Positions 34,987 through 44,942 of a stretch of DNA of 49,228 nt are shown here, one piece after another (the first letter of the stretch is position 1; each line of letters begins with the position of its first letter). The position numbers were made by a program, and so were the translations under genes. Below the pieces are notes generated by a model that saw nothing but the letters and a program-made list of their open reading frames with translations, searched no databases and was not told the origin of the DNA. The stretch comes from Burkholderiaceae bacterium (GTDB lineage: Bacteria > Pseudomonadota > Gammaproteobacteria > Burkholderiales > Burkholderiaceae_C). The stretch covers positions 1 through 49,228 of the forward strand of contig JADMJJ010000084.1 in the NCBI GenBank assembly GCA_018780645.1, in the 5' to 3' direction.

Positions 34987-36195
34987 ATGACCATGAACCA
35001 AGCCTTTATCTGCGACGCCATCCGCACTCCGTTCGGACGCTATGGCGGCGCCCTGTCCTCGATCCGCACCGACGATCTGGGCGCGCTGCCGCTGCGCGCC
35101 CTGATGGAACGCAACCCGCAGGTGGACTGGGCAGCGGTCAGCGACGTGCTCTACGGCTGCGCCAACCAGGCGGGCGAAGACAACCGCAACGTTGCGCGCA
35201 TGGCCGCGCTGCTGGCCGGCCTGCCTATCGAGCTGCCCGGCGCCACCATCAACCGGCTGTGCGGCTCGGGCATGGACGCGGTGGGCCAGGCAGCGCGGGC
35301 GATCCGCTCCGGCGAAGCGCAGCTGATGCTGGCCGGCGGCGTGGAAAGCATGAGCCGCGCGCCGTTCGTGATGCCCAAGGCCGAGTCGGCTTTCTCGCGC
35401 AGCAACGCCGTCTATGACACGACGATAGGCTGGCGCTTCGTCAACAAGCTGATGAAGGCGCAATACGGCGTTGACTCGATGCCCGAGACGGCCGAGAACG
35501 TGGCCAGTGACTTCGGCATCGAACGCGAGGCCCAGGACCGGATGGCGCTGGCCAGCCAGCTCAAGGCGGTGGCGGCGCAGAAGGCCGGCGTGTTCGACGC
35601 CGAGATCTTGCCGGTCAGCATTGCGCAGAAGAAGGGCGACGCCATCGTCGTCAGCAAGGACGAACACCCGCGCGAAACCAGCCTGGAGGCGCTGGCCAAG
35701 CTCAAGGGCGTGGTGCGCCCCGATGGCACGGTGACGGCCGGCAATGCCTCGGGCGTCAATGACGGCGCCGTCGCCCTGCTGCTGGCCAGCGAGGCCGGCG
35801 CCGCCCAGCAAGGGCTGACGCCCCGCGCCCGCGTCGTCGGCATGGCGGCGGCCGGCGTGGCACCCCGCATCATGGGCTTTGGCCCGGCGCCGGCCACCCG
35901 CAAGGTGCTGGCCTTGACCGGCCTGAGCCTGGCGCAGATGGACGTGATCGAGCTCAACGAGGCCTTTGCCGCCCAGGGCCTTGCCGTGCTGCGCGATCTG
36001 GGCCTGGCCGACGACGATGCCCGCGTCAACCCAAATGGCGGCGCCATCGCCCTGGGCCATCCGCTGGGCGCCAGTGGCGCGCGGCTGGTCATGACGGCCA
36101 TCAACCAGTTGCACCGCACTGGTGGCCGCTACGCCCTGTGCACGATGTGCATAGGTGTCGGCCAGGGCATTGCGCTGATTGTTGAGCGCGTTTGA
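34987..36195 (+). CDS. pcaF: 3-oxoadipyl-CoA thiolase
   Basis: A 402-residue thiolase that cleaves 3-oxoadipyl-CoA to succinyl-CoA and acetyl-CoA. The nucleophile is in NRLCGSGMDAVGQA (C92), with GGAIALGHPLGASGAR and the C-terminal CIGVGQG cysteine. The segment ESMSRAPFVMPKAESAFSR with DTTIGWRFVN is typical of PcaF/PaaJ rather than acetoacetyl-CoA thiolases. Start could be the ATG at 34987 or at 34993, two codons later. A strong terminator follows. Confidence 0.93.
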   Translation: MTMNQAFICDAIRTPFGRYGGALSSIRTDDLGALPLRALMERNPQVDWAAVSDVLYGCANQAGEDNRNVARMAALLAGLPIELPGATINRLCGSGMDAVGQAARAIRSGEAQLMLAGGVESMSRAPFVMPKAESAFSRSNAVYDTTIGWRFVNKLMKAQYGVDSMPETAENVASDFGIEREAQDRMALASQLKAVAAQKAGVFDAEILPVSIAQKKGDAIVVSKDEHPRETSLEALAKLKGVVRPDGTVTAGNASGVNDGAVALLLASEAGAAQQGLTPRARVVGMAAAGVAPRIMGFGPAPATRKVLALTGLSLAQMDVIELNEAFAAQGLAVLRDLGLADDDARVNPNGGAIALGHPLGASGARLVMTAINQLHRTGGRYALCTMCIGVGQGIALIVERV

Positions 36196-36224
36196 AGACG
36201 CGTTAGACGCTGTAAAATCCGATC

Positions 36225-36261
36225 AACGCCGCCGGGCTGCTTAACAGCCCGGCGGCGTTTT
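36225..36261 (+). terminator. Rho-independent terminator after pcaF
   Basis: A perfect 15-bp stem, AACGCCGCCGGGCTG with its complement around a 5-nt loop, then a T-rich tail. It separates pcaIJF from the IclR gene. Confidence 0.88.
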
Positions 36262-36328
36262 GCTTTGATGGCGCACAAACCGACGTGCCCCATAAGAGTG
36301 CATCCTGGTTTGATTTACAGCTTCCGTG

Positions 36329-36347
36329 CGTATAGCGCCCATATACG
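36329..36347. promoter_or_regulatory. Inverted repeat upstream of the IclR gene, possible operator
   Basis: CGTATA (36329-36334) and TATACG (36342-36347) flank 7 bases. Further down, GCGCAC occurs twice (36405-36410 and 36428-36433). IclR-family regulators of this pathway bind short partly palindromic repeats. Evidence is pattern only. Confidence 0.35.
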
Positions 36348-36449
36348 GCGATCCGACGGGGACAAACCTGGGCCACAGGCCTATAGTCAGCAAATTCTTG
36401 GTTCGCGCACCCCGTTTCGGGCGATATGCGCACAACATAGCGACGCCCG

Positions 36450-37295
36450 ATGTCATCCAACGACGAGCAAGACGACTTTTCACCCAGCCCCTTCCCGGCA
36501 ACGGCCTGGGAGTCGCCCAGCGCGGCCGTGGTCAGCAGTGCGCCGTTGAAGCGCGATCTGGTGGCCGGCCTTGAGAAAGGCCTGGCCGTGATCGAGGCGT
36601 TTGATCAGGAGCGTCCGCGCCTGACGATCAGCGAGGTGGCCACCCGCACGGGTCTGACCCGGGCCGCCGCCCGCCGCTACCTGCTGACCCTGTTGCACCT
36701 GGGCTTTGTGTCGCAGGACCGCAAGATGTTCGCGCTGACGCCCAAGGTGCTGCGCCTGGGTCAGAGCTATATGCATTCGGCCCGCCTGCCGCGCATCGTC
36801 GAGCCCGAACTGCACAAACTCGCCTATGCGTTGAAAGAAGCCAGCTCGGCCGGCGTGCTGGACGGTGCCGACGTGATCTGCATCGCCGCCACCAGCGCCG
36901 GCCGCGTGGTCTCGTCCACCCTGCAGCCCGGCACCCGCGTGCCGGCCTACTGCACCGCCAACGGCCGCATGCTGCTGGCCGCGCTGCCGCAGGGCGAGGT
37001 CGATGCCTGGATCGCACGCCAGGAATTGACGCCGCTGACGCCTTACACCATTACCCACCCGGACCGCCTGCGCATCGAAGTCGCGCGGGCCCGCGCCCAG
37101 GGCCACGCCTGTGTCGATCAGGAGTATGAGCTGGGCCTGCGCACCGTCTCGGTGCCGCTGAAGAACTACCGGGGCGACGCCGTGGCCGCGATGAATATCA
37201 GCGTCCACGCCTCACGCATCAGCATGGATCAGCTGGTCGAGCAATGCCTGCCGCCGCTGTTGCAGGCGCAGGCGCATTTGCGCATGCTTCTCTAA
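36450..37295 (+). CDS. IclR-family regulator, PcaR/PobR type
   Basis: A 281-residue regulator. After a disordered N-terminus a winged helix (about 38-95, LEKGLAVIEAFDQERPRLTISEVATRTGLTRAAARRYL) leads into an IclR effector domain with AYCTANGRMLLAALP and VDQEYELGLRTVSVPL. The AARRYLLTL helix matches protocatechuate/4-hydroxybenzoate regulators (PcaR, PcaU, PobR). Its place between pcaIJF and pobA supports control of one or both. Whether it activates or represses is not known. Confidence 0.88.
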   Translation: MSSNDEQDDFSPSPFPATAWESPSAAVVSSAPLKRDLVAGLEKGLAVIEAFDQERPRLTISEVATRTGLTRAAARRYLLTLLHLGFVSQDRKMFALTPKVLRLGQSYMHSARLPRIVEPELHKLAYALKEASSAGVLDGADVICIAATSAGRVVSSTLQPGTRVPAYCTANGRMLLAALPQGEVDAWIARQELTPLTPYTITHPDRLRIEVARARAQGHACVDQEYELGLRTVSVPLKNYRGDAVAAMNISVHASRISMDQLVEQCLPPLLQAQAHLRMLL

Positions 37296-37322
37296 CGGCC
37301 GCATCCGTTGAGCCTCGGCCGT
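37295..37322. repeat. 7-bp inverted repeat between the IclR gene and pobA
   Basis: ACGGCCG (37295-37301) and CGGCCGT (37316-37322) are complementary across 14 bases. It overlaps the end of the IclR gene and lies 60 bp before pobA. It may be an mRNA hairpin or an operator. Confidence 0.35.
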
Positions 37323-37378
37323 CGCGACCCAGCGGCGGGCCTGATTTCGCCTTGCAGCCCTTGCCTATCAAAGGGTAG

Positions 37379-38655
<1,277 letters not shown>

Positions 38656-38658
38656 CAG

Positions 38659-40725
38659 CTAAATGCTATGGGCGAAAGCCTCGTGCCGCTCCCACAGCGC
38701 CAAGCCGCCGGCCAACGAATAGCTGTTCGCATGGCCGAGACGGCGCAGGCACTGGACGGCCTGGCCACTGCGATTGCCGCTGCGGCAGAAGAACACCAGC
38801 GGCCGCTGCGGTTCGGTCAACCAGGTCTGAAGGCCGTTGACCAGCCGTGACAGCGGCATGGCCTGCAGGGCCCAGTCCGACAACCTGGGCGTCTGGCTGA
38901 GCAGCTGCTCATAGGGTTCGCGCACATCGACGACCAGGGTCTCGGGGTGGCGGAGCAGGAAGTCGGCCAGCTGCGCCGCGTTCATCTCGACGCCCGCGCA
39001 CTTGGCCGGGGCATGCCGCTCCGCCGCCAAGGTCGTGGCCAGCCGGTTGTCGAAGTCGTGGGCAGGGCAGATCAAGGTCTGCGGGCCGATCACGGAGGCA
39101 AGCCGCTGCAGTTGCTGCTCGCGCAAGGGGTCAGCGCTGCCTATCAGGTCGGGCATCAAGGCATCGCCGCAGAATGCCAGCGTGACGTCGGCGGCGGCCA
39201 GTTGCCCCTCGCGAGCCCGGCCCAGCAAATAGGCCTGGGCCTGTCCCAGGGGCAAGCGCACCAGCCATTGCACCCCTAGCTGCAGCGCCTGCACCACCTG
39301 GCTATCAGCGAGCGTCAGCGATGTCGATGGCTGCGGCAAGTCCGACGGCGACGAGGTCTTGAGCACCGCCAGCACGCGATAGCCCTGACAGCGCAGGTAT
39401 TGCTCGATGCGCTCGGCCAGCTCCGGCTGCGGATCGATCACCACGCAGCTCTGACCGGCCTGGTCCGCCAGCAGCCAGGTGCAGGCACCTCCGTAGTTCA
39501 GCTGCACGACACCATCACCGGCCAGCGGTTCGTCGTCGGTACCGCTGAGGCAGGTGCGGCGCATCGCCTGGCCGCAGGCATGGATGCGCGCCACCGCCTC
39601 GGCGATGAAGGCCTCTTCGACCGCCGGGCCGAAGGACATGCGCACCGCCGAGGCCGTCTGCCAATCGGGCAACCCCATCGCCTGCAGCACGAAGCTGGGC
39701 TGGGCCTTGGCGGCGCTGCAGGCCGAACCGCCGCTGACCCGCACATCGGCCGCGTCGAACATGTCCAGCAAGAGCTTGCTGCTCAGCCCGGGCACGGAGA
39801 AGTTCAGCGTCGTCGGCAGGGACAGTCCCAGCGGTGCGTTGAACACCAGGCCCGGAAAGGCGGCCAACAGCGCCTCGGCCAGGCGGGCCCGAAAAGCCTC
39901 GAGTTCGGCATGGCTGCGAAAACTGCTGCCATCATCCAGCGCGGCCAGCACGGCGCCTAAAGCGGCGATGCCCGACATATTCTCGGTGCCCGAGCGCAGG
40001 CTGCCCTCCTGACCGCCGCCGGCCAGCAGCGGCGTGAACGGTGCGCCTTCGCGCACATAGAGCAGGCCTATGCCCTTGGGCGCGTAGAGCTTGTGGCCGG
40101 AGAACGGCGCGTAGTCGATGCGGGTCTGGCTCAGATGCAAGGGCAGCTTGCCCAGCGCCTGCACGCCGTCGACCATCCACAGGGCCTGGCTGCCGGTCTC
40201 GTCCAGCACCGCTGCGATGCCGGCCAAGTCGCTGATCACACCGGTCTCGTTATTGGCGGCCATCACGCAGACCATGCCGGCGTCGGCTGCGTGCTGGCGC
40301 AGCCAGGCCAGGTCGTGGCGGCCATCGCGGTCCACCGGAATCGCCTGCACCTGCAGCTTCAAGCCCAGCAACTGGTTCCAGTGCTTCAAGGTCTCGGGCA
40401 CTGCCTTGTGCTCGGTCGCGCCGTAAAGCAGCAGGCTGCCGATGGCCTCGCCGTTCTCGCGCCGCTCGCGCAGCGCGCTCAGGGCCGACAGCACGGCCGT
40501 TTGTATACCCTCGGTGGCGCCGCTGACGAAGAGCAGCCGGCCGGCGCCGGCGTCCAGCAGCTGGCGGGCGCGCTGGCGCACCGCATCCATCATCGCCCGC
40601 GCCTTAAGGCCGGTGCTGTGGATGCTGCTGGGGTTGCCGAATTCCTCGGCCATGGCCTGCATGGCGGCCACCCGTGCCTGGGCCAGCACCGGCGTGGTCG
40701 CATTCGCGTCTAGGTAGATTTCCAT
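38659..40725 (-). CDS. Cysteine desulfurase / degenerate MBL / rhodanese fusion
   Basis: A 688-residue, three-domain protein. Residues about 1-390 are a NifS/IscS-type cysteine desulfurase with TEHKAV (H106), the PLP lysine SGHKLYAPKG (K212) and the persulfide cysteine GGSACSAAK (C336). Residues about 400-575 look like a metallo-beta-lactamase domain of the persulfide-dioxygenase kind. It keeps FCGDALM (D521) and ICPAHDFDNR (H556), but the HxHxDH motif is missing (LKTSSPSDLP). Residues about 585-688 form a rhodanese with VVDVREPYE and the active cysteine FCRSGNRSGQ (C647). It probably moves sulfane sulfur from cysteine onto a rhodanese acceptor. No isc/suf neighbours are present. Confidence 0.85.
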   Translation of the reverse strand: MEIYLDANATTPVLAQARVAAMQAMAEEFGNPSSIHSTGLKARAMMDAVRQRARQLLDAGAGRLLFVSGATEGIQTAVLSALSALRERRENGEAIGSLLLYGATEHKAVPETLKHWNQLLGLKLQVQAIPVDRDGRHDLAWLRQHAADAGMVCVMAANNETGVISDLAGIAAVLDETGSQALWMVDGVQALGKLPLHLSQTRIDYAPFSGHKLYAPKGIGLLYVREGAPFTPLLAGGGQEGSLRSGTENMSGIAALGAVLAALDDGSSFRSHAELEAFRARLAEALLAAFPGLVFNAPLGLSLPTTLNFSVPGLSSKLLLDMFDAADVRVSGGSACSAAKAQPSFVLQAMGLPDWQTASAVRMSFGPAVEEAFIAEAVARIHACGQAMRRTCLSGTDDEPLAGDGVVQLNYGGACTWLLADQAGQSCVVIDPQPELAERIEQYLRCQGYRVLAVLKTSSPSDLPQPSTSLTLADSQVVQALQLGVQWLVRLPLGQAQAYLLGRAREGQLAAADVTLAFCGDALMPDLIGSADPLREQQLQRLASVIGPQTLICPAHDFDNRLATTLAAERHAPAKCAGVEMNAAQLADFLLRHPETLVVDVREPYEQLLSQTPRLSDWALQAMPLSRLVNGLQTWLTEPQRPLVFFCRSGNRSGQAVQCLRRLGHANSYSLAGGLALWERHEAFAHSI

Positions 40726-40777
40726 CGGTTCGGCTGCTGTTTGAGCGGGATAGTCGCCAATGGTACGTGCGCAACGC

Positions 40778-40783
40778 TATATT
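40778..40783 (+). promoter_or_regulatory. -10 element of the EcsC-like gene
   Basis: TATATT (one base off TATAAT) lies nine bases before the ATG at 40793, giving a leader of about 0-3 nt. No ribosome site is visible. Confidence 0.45.
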
Positions 40784-40792
40784 CAGGCCACC

Positions 40793-41404
40793 ATGAGCAG
40801 CCGCGCCCTCACCACCCTGCCAGAAAAGACCGGCCTGGCCCAGCAGATGGGTGACGCCGTGCTGGGCTTTGTCAGCCGCATTCCGTCAAGCAGGGAAGCA
40901 ATCAGCAGCACCCCGGCCGCCCGGGCCGAGGCGCTGACCCAGGCCGCCGCCCGCGCCGCCGCGCTGACCGCAGGCGGCCTGGCCCTGCCACCAGGCCCGC
41001 TGGGCTGGCTGACCCTGGTGCCCGAGCTGATGGCGGTGTGGCGGGTGCAGGCGCAGCTGGTGTCCGACATCGCCGCGCTGTACGGCAGGCAGGCGACGAT
41101 GACGCGCGAGCAGATGATCTACTGCCTGTTCAAGCACATGGCCTCGCAGGCGGTGCGTGACCTGACAGTGCGCCTGGGCGAGCGCTTCATCGTGCGACAG
41201 CTGACCACACAGGCGACGCGTGCGCTGGCTGGCGTGATCGGGCTGCGCATCAGCGAGCGGGTGCTGAGCAAGGGCGTGTCGCGCTGGCTGCCGGTGGTCG
41301 GGGCGATGGGCGTCGGCGCCTATGCCTATTACGACACCCGTCAGGTGGCGAAGACGGCGATGGCGCTGTTCGAACGCGAGATCGAGCTGGCGCCAGCCGA
41401 CTGA
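40793..41404 (+). CDS. EcsC-like protein
   Basis: A 203-residue protein with an alanine/glycine-rich hydrophobic core (AAALTAGGLALPPGPLGWL followed by VPELMAVWRVQAQLVSDIAALYG). This fits the EcsC family, found in Bacillus beside an ABC transporter and elsewhere alone. The C-terminal part (RWLPVVGAMGVGAYAYYDT) is another hydrophobic, glycine-rich segment. Role unknown. It is divergent from the desulfurase fusion. ATG at 40793 is chosen; 40760 is possible. Confidence 0.7.
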   Translation: MSSRALTTLPEKTGLAQQMGDAVLGFVSRIPSSREAISSTPAARAEALTQAAARAAALTAGGLALPPGPLGWLTLVPELMAVWRVQAQLVSDIAALYGRQATMTREQMIYCLFKHMASQAVRDLTVRLGERFIVRQLTTQATRALAGVIGLRISERVLSKGVSRWLPVVGAMGVGAYAYYDTRQVAKTAMALFEREIELAPAD

Positions 41405-41483
41405 GGCAACGGGCGATCAACGCCCCCGACCTGCAGCGAGCCCAGCACAATGAGGGCTCCGATCAAGCTTGAGAGTGCCGTCC

Positions 41484-43256
41484 ATGCTGCGTCCCCTGCT
41501 GAACCTGATTACCGCCTGCGCGGTGCTGTCCGTCCTGCCGGCCGCGGCAGCGGGCCCCGGCAACGCCTCCAGGCGCCTGCATCAGCTGATCGACAAGAGC
41601 TGGGCCATGGACATGGCCGACTCGCCACTGTCGGCCACCTATTACGGCGAGAAGGGCTTCAACGACCGCTGGCCCGACATCAGCCCAGCCGCGATGGCGC
41701 GCGGCCATCAACAGGACCAGGCGTTGCTGGCTCAATTGTCACAAATCGACAGCAGGCAATTGCCGGCCAGCGAGCGCCTCAACCACGCGCTGTTCAAGAA
41801 GTCGCTGGAGTCCCGGCTGGCGCTGTGGCCGCACCAGCCCTGGGCCTACGAGATGACGGCCCGCGACGGCCCGCAGGCGCTAAACGAAGTGGCCGAGAAC
41901 ATGCCCTTCGACACCGTGGCCGATTACGAGTCTTGGCTGAAGCGCCTGGACACCCTGCCCGCCTACCTTGAGCAGTACATGGACAGGCTGCGCGCCGCCG
42001 CCAAGACCGGCCGCACGCAGCCGCGTCTGCTGATGGCGCGCGTGCTGCCCCAGTTGCAGGGCCAGCAGGTGGCCAGGCCCGAGGACAGCCCCTTCTACGC
42101 GCGGTTCAAGAGCTTCCCGGCCAAGATTCCCGCGGCCGAGCGCGAGCGCCTCAGCCGCCAGGCGGCGCAGGTGATACAGAACAAGGTGCTGCCCGCCTAT
42201 GCGCGCATGGAGGTCTTCTTTCGCACCGAGTACCTGCCGGCCTGCCGCGAATCGGTGGGCATCTGGGACACGCCGGGCGGTGCGGCCTACTATGCCAATC
42301 GCGTGGCCGAGCACACGACGACGACGCTGACGCCCGACGAGATCCACCAGATCGGCCTTCGGGAAGTGGCGCGCATCCATGGCGAGATGCGCAAGGTGAT
42401 GGAGCAGGTCGGCTTCACCGGCACGCGCCAGCAGTTCTTCGAGAAGCTGCGCAGCGATCCGCAGTTCTACTACGCCACGCCGGAAGAGCTGTTCAATGCC
42501 TATGTGGTGGTTGCCAAGAGCATAGAGCCGGAGTTGCCCAGGCTCTTCGGCAAGCTGCCCCGCACGCCCTTCGGCGTGCGTGCCATACCGATGACCAGCG
42601 CACCGAACACCACCGCCGCCTACTACAGCGGTCCATCGGTGGACGGCACGCGCGCCGGCTACTTCTACGTGAATCTGTATCGGCCCGAGATGCGGCCCAA
42701 GTACGAGATGGAGGTGCTGGCCTCGCACGAGGCCGTGCCCGGCCATCACCTGCAGATCGCGCTGGCGCAGGAGCAGGCCGAGCTACCCAAGTTCCGCCGC
42801 TTCGCCAGCTACTCGGCCTTCCTCGAAGGCTGGGCCCTGTACGGCGAGGCCCTGGGCTACGAGCTGGGCCTTTACAAGGACCCCTACTCGCGCTTCGGCC
42901 AGCTGACCTACGATATGTGGCGGGCCGTGCGCCTGGTGGTGGACACCGGCATCCACAGCCAGCGCTGGACGCGCGAGCAGGCGATCGACTACTTCCGCGA
43001 CAACGCCGCCAAGACCGAGACCGACATCGTCAACGAGGTTGACCGCTACATCGGCTGGCCCGGCCAGGCCCTGGCCTACAAGATCGGCCAGCTGCGCATC
43101 ATGGCCCTGCGCGCCCAGGCCGAGCAGGCTCTGGGGTCAGGCTTTGATGTCCGGGCCTTCCATGATGCGCTGCTGGCCCAGGGGGCATTGCCGCTCGACG
43201 TGCTGGAGCAGCAGATGCGGAACTGGACCCAGGCGCAGCTGAAACGAAAGCGTTAA
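41484..43256 (+). CDS. DUF885 family metallopeptidase-like protein
   Basis: A 590-residue exported protein with a signal peptide (to about residue 23, VLPAAAAGPG). The zinc motif is HEAVPGHH (H415-H422), followed by FLEGWALYGEALGYELG with the third ligand, as in the DUF885/M32-like group. Such proteins are presumed carboxypeptidases. The start at 41484 fits the signal peptide. Its stop codon overlaps the paaH stop in a shared TTAA (43253-43256). Confidence 0.85.
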   Translation: MLRPLLNLITACAVLSVLPAAAAGPGNASRRLHQLIDKSWAMDMADSPLSATYYGEKGFNDRWPDISPAAMARGHQQDQALLAQLSQIDSRQLPASERLNHALFKKSLESRLALWPHQPWAYEMTARDGPQALNEVAENMPFDTVADYESWLKRLDTLPAYLEQYMDRLRAAAKTGRTQPRLLMARVLPQLQGQQVARPEDSPFYARFKSFPAKIPAAERERLSRQAAQVIQNKVLPAYARMEVFFRTEYLPACRESVGIWDTPGGAAYYANRVAEHTTTTLTPDEIHQIGLREVARIHGEMRKVMEQVGFTGTRQQFFEKLRSDPQFYYATPEELFNAYVVVAKSIEPELPRLFGKLPRTPFGVRAIPMTSAPNTTAAYYSGPSVDGTRAGYFYVNLYRPEMRPKYEMEVLASHEAVPGHHLQIALAQEQAELPKFRRFASYSAFLEGWALYGEALGYELGLYKDPYSRFGQLTYDMWRAVRLVVDTGIHSQRWTREQAIDYFRDNAAKTETDIVNEVDRYIGWPGQALAYKIGQLRIMALRAQAEQALGSGFDVRAFHDALLAQGALPLDVLEQQMRNWTQAQLKRKR

Positions 43257-44803
43257 CCCACCAGCCTCGCCGCCCAGCGCCGCTGCTGCAGCAAGGGGCT
43301 GACGCGATAGCGCTCGCTGCGGGTCGCATCAAACAGGCCATCCAGCACCTGGCATACGGCCTCGACGCCGATCAGCGCAAGCCACTCGAACGGGCCCGCC
43401 GGATAGTTGGTGCCCAGCTTCATCGCCAGGTCGGCACCCTGCTCGTCGCAGACGCCCTGATGGACCGCGTCGGCACCCTCGTTGATCAGCATGCAGACGG
43501 TGCGCGCCACGGCAAGACCTGGCACATCGCGCAGTTCCAGCGGCGTCCAGCCCAGTGCGCGCAACAGTGCGTGGGCGGCCTCGCGGGTGGCCTCGTCGGC
43601 CGTTGCGGCGAAGGCCAGGCCCAGGCCGGCGATGCGGTCGGGCGCCAGCGGCAGATCCAGCACGGCCAGTTCGGGTTGGCTGCGTTGTGCGGCAAGCTGC
43701 ATGGCGCTGCGGCCGCTGCTGAAGTGCAGCTCGGCCTCGCCCAGCTGCAGCCCCTGCCAGCCCGACTCGGTCTCGCGGGCGAAGTCCTGGCCCTTGTGGG
43801 TCAGCCAGGCAGCGAGCCCTTCGACCAGCGCGCCGTCGCCATGCAAGGTGATCGCAGGCAGCTCCGCAACAACAGCAGGCTCGGCGGCTGGCGCCACCGG
43901 CACGCCCTCGTAGAAGCCCTTGCCGACCTTGCGGCCCAGGCGGCCCCCATCGAGCAGGGCCTTCTGCACCAGCGAGGGCATATAGCGGCGGTCGCCGTAA
44001 TTGGCCTCGAACACCGATTGCGTGACCGAGTAGTTGATGTCGTGGCCGATCAGGTCCATCAGCTCGCAAGGGCCCATGCGGAAGCCCGCGCCACGCAGCG
44101 CCTGGTCCAGCTGGGCGGGCGTGCCGGCCTGTTCCTGCAGCAGGGCCAGGGTCTCGGCGTAATAGGGCCGGGCAATGCGGTTGACGATGAAGCCAGGCGT
44201 CGACTTGGCATGCACGGCCGTCTTGCCCCAGGCGGTGGCCAGGTCGAAGATCACCTGTGCCACCTCGGGCGAGGTCTCGGCGCCCCAGACCACCTCGACC
44301 AGCTTCATCAGCGGCACCGGGTTGAAGAAGTGCATGCCAACCAGTCGCTGCGGGTTCTTCATGCCGTTGGCCAGGGCCGTGATCGAGATCGACGAGGTGT
44401 TGCTGGCGATGATGGCGCCCGGCGCCAGCAGCGCGTCGAGTTCGCGCAGCAGCGCCTGCTTGGGTGCCAGCTGCTCCAGAATGACCTCGACCACCAGGGC
44501 CGAGTCGGCCAGGTCGGCGATGCCTGCGGCGGGCGAGATGCGCGCCAGCACCGCCGCGCGCTCGGTCTCTTCCATGCGGCCCTTGGCCACCAAGCCGGCC
44601 AGGCCCTTGGCGATCTGATCGCAGGCGGCCTGGGCCGCACCCTCGCGTACATCGAGCAGGCGCACCGGGTGGCCGGCCTGGGCGGCGACCTGGGCGATGC
44701 CGGCGCCCATGGTGCCGGCGCCGACCACGGCGATCGGTGCCTGCTGCGGTGCCCCACTCAACAACCAGGCAGTGGAGGAAGTCGGGCTTGAAGATTCGCT
44801 CAT
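43253..44803 (-). CDS. paaH: 3-hydroxyacyl-CoA dehydrogenase, PaaH-like
   Basis: A 516-residue NAD enzyme. The Rossmann motif VVGAGTMGAGIAQ (about 26-38), GMHFFNPVPLMKLVEVV with the catalytic histidine, and STPGFIVNRIARPYYAE are typical. The length with a duplicated C-terminal domain matches PaaH/PaaC of phenylacetate degradation, which oxidises 3-hydroxyadipyl-CoA to 3-oxoadipyl-CoA, the substrate of PcaF. No other paa gene is in the window, so the specificity is inferred. Start at 44803 is preferred over 44890, because the extension is not family-like. Confidence 0.85.
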   Translation of the reverse strand: MSESSSPTSSTAWLLSGAPQQAPIAVVGAGTMGAGIAQVAAQAGHPVRLLDVREGAAQAACDQIAKGLAGLVAKGRMEETERAAVLARISPAAGIADLADSALVVEVILEQLAPKQALLRELDALLAPGAIIASNTSSISITALANGMKNPQRLVGMHFFNPVPLMKLVEVVWGAETSPEVAQVIFDLATAWGKTAVHAKSTPGFIVNRIARPYYAETLALLQEQAGTPAQLDQALRGAGFRMGPCELMDLIGHDINYSVTQSVFEANYGDRRYMPSLVQKALLDGGRLGRKVGKGFYEGVPVAPAAEPAVVAELPAITLHGDGALVEGLAAWLTHKGQDFARETESGWQGLQLGEAELHFSSGRSAMQLAAQRSQPELAVLDLPLAPDRIAGLGLAFAATADEATREAAHALLRALGWTPLELRDVPGLAVARTVCMLINEGADAVHQGVCDEQGADLAMKLGTNYPAGPFEWLALIGVEAVCQVLDGLFDATRSERYRVSPLLQQRRWAARLVG

Positions 44804-44942
44804 GGTGGGTCGATGCAATGGATTTCGGATGCTGGCGATTGTGCCCGGAGGCGGCGAACTGGGCCTTTCCCCCGGGTTTACATGCCACATCGGCAGGCGC
44901 AGGCCAGTCTAGGATCCACCATTGCCCGACACGGAGTTGCCC

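Noticed and set aside
36211-36216. TAAAAT near 36213 as a promoter
   Set aside because: Any transcript would start inside the pcaF terminator; more likely chance.
36203-36460. Minus-strand 85-residue frame before the IclR gene
   Set aside because: Overlaps the terminator and possible operator; product shows no family features or ribosome site.
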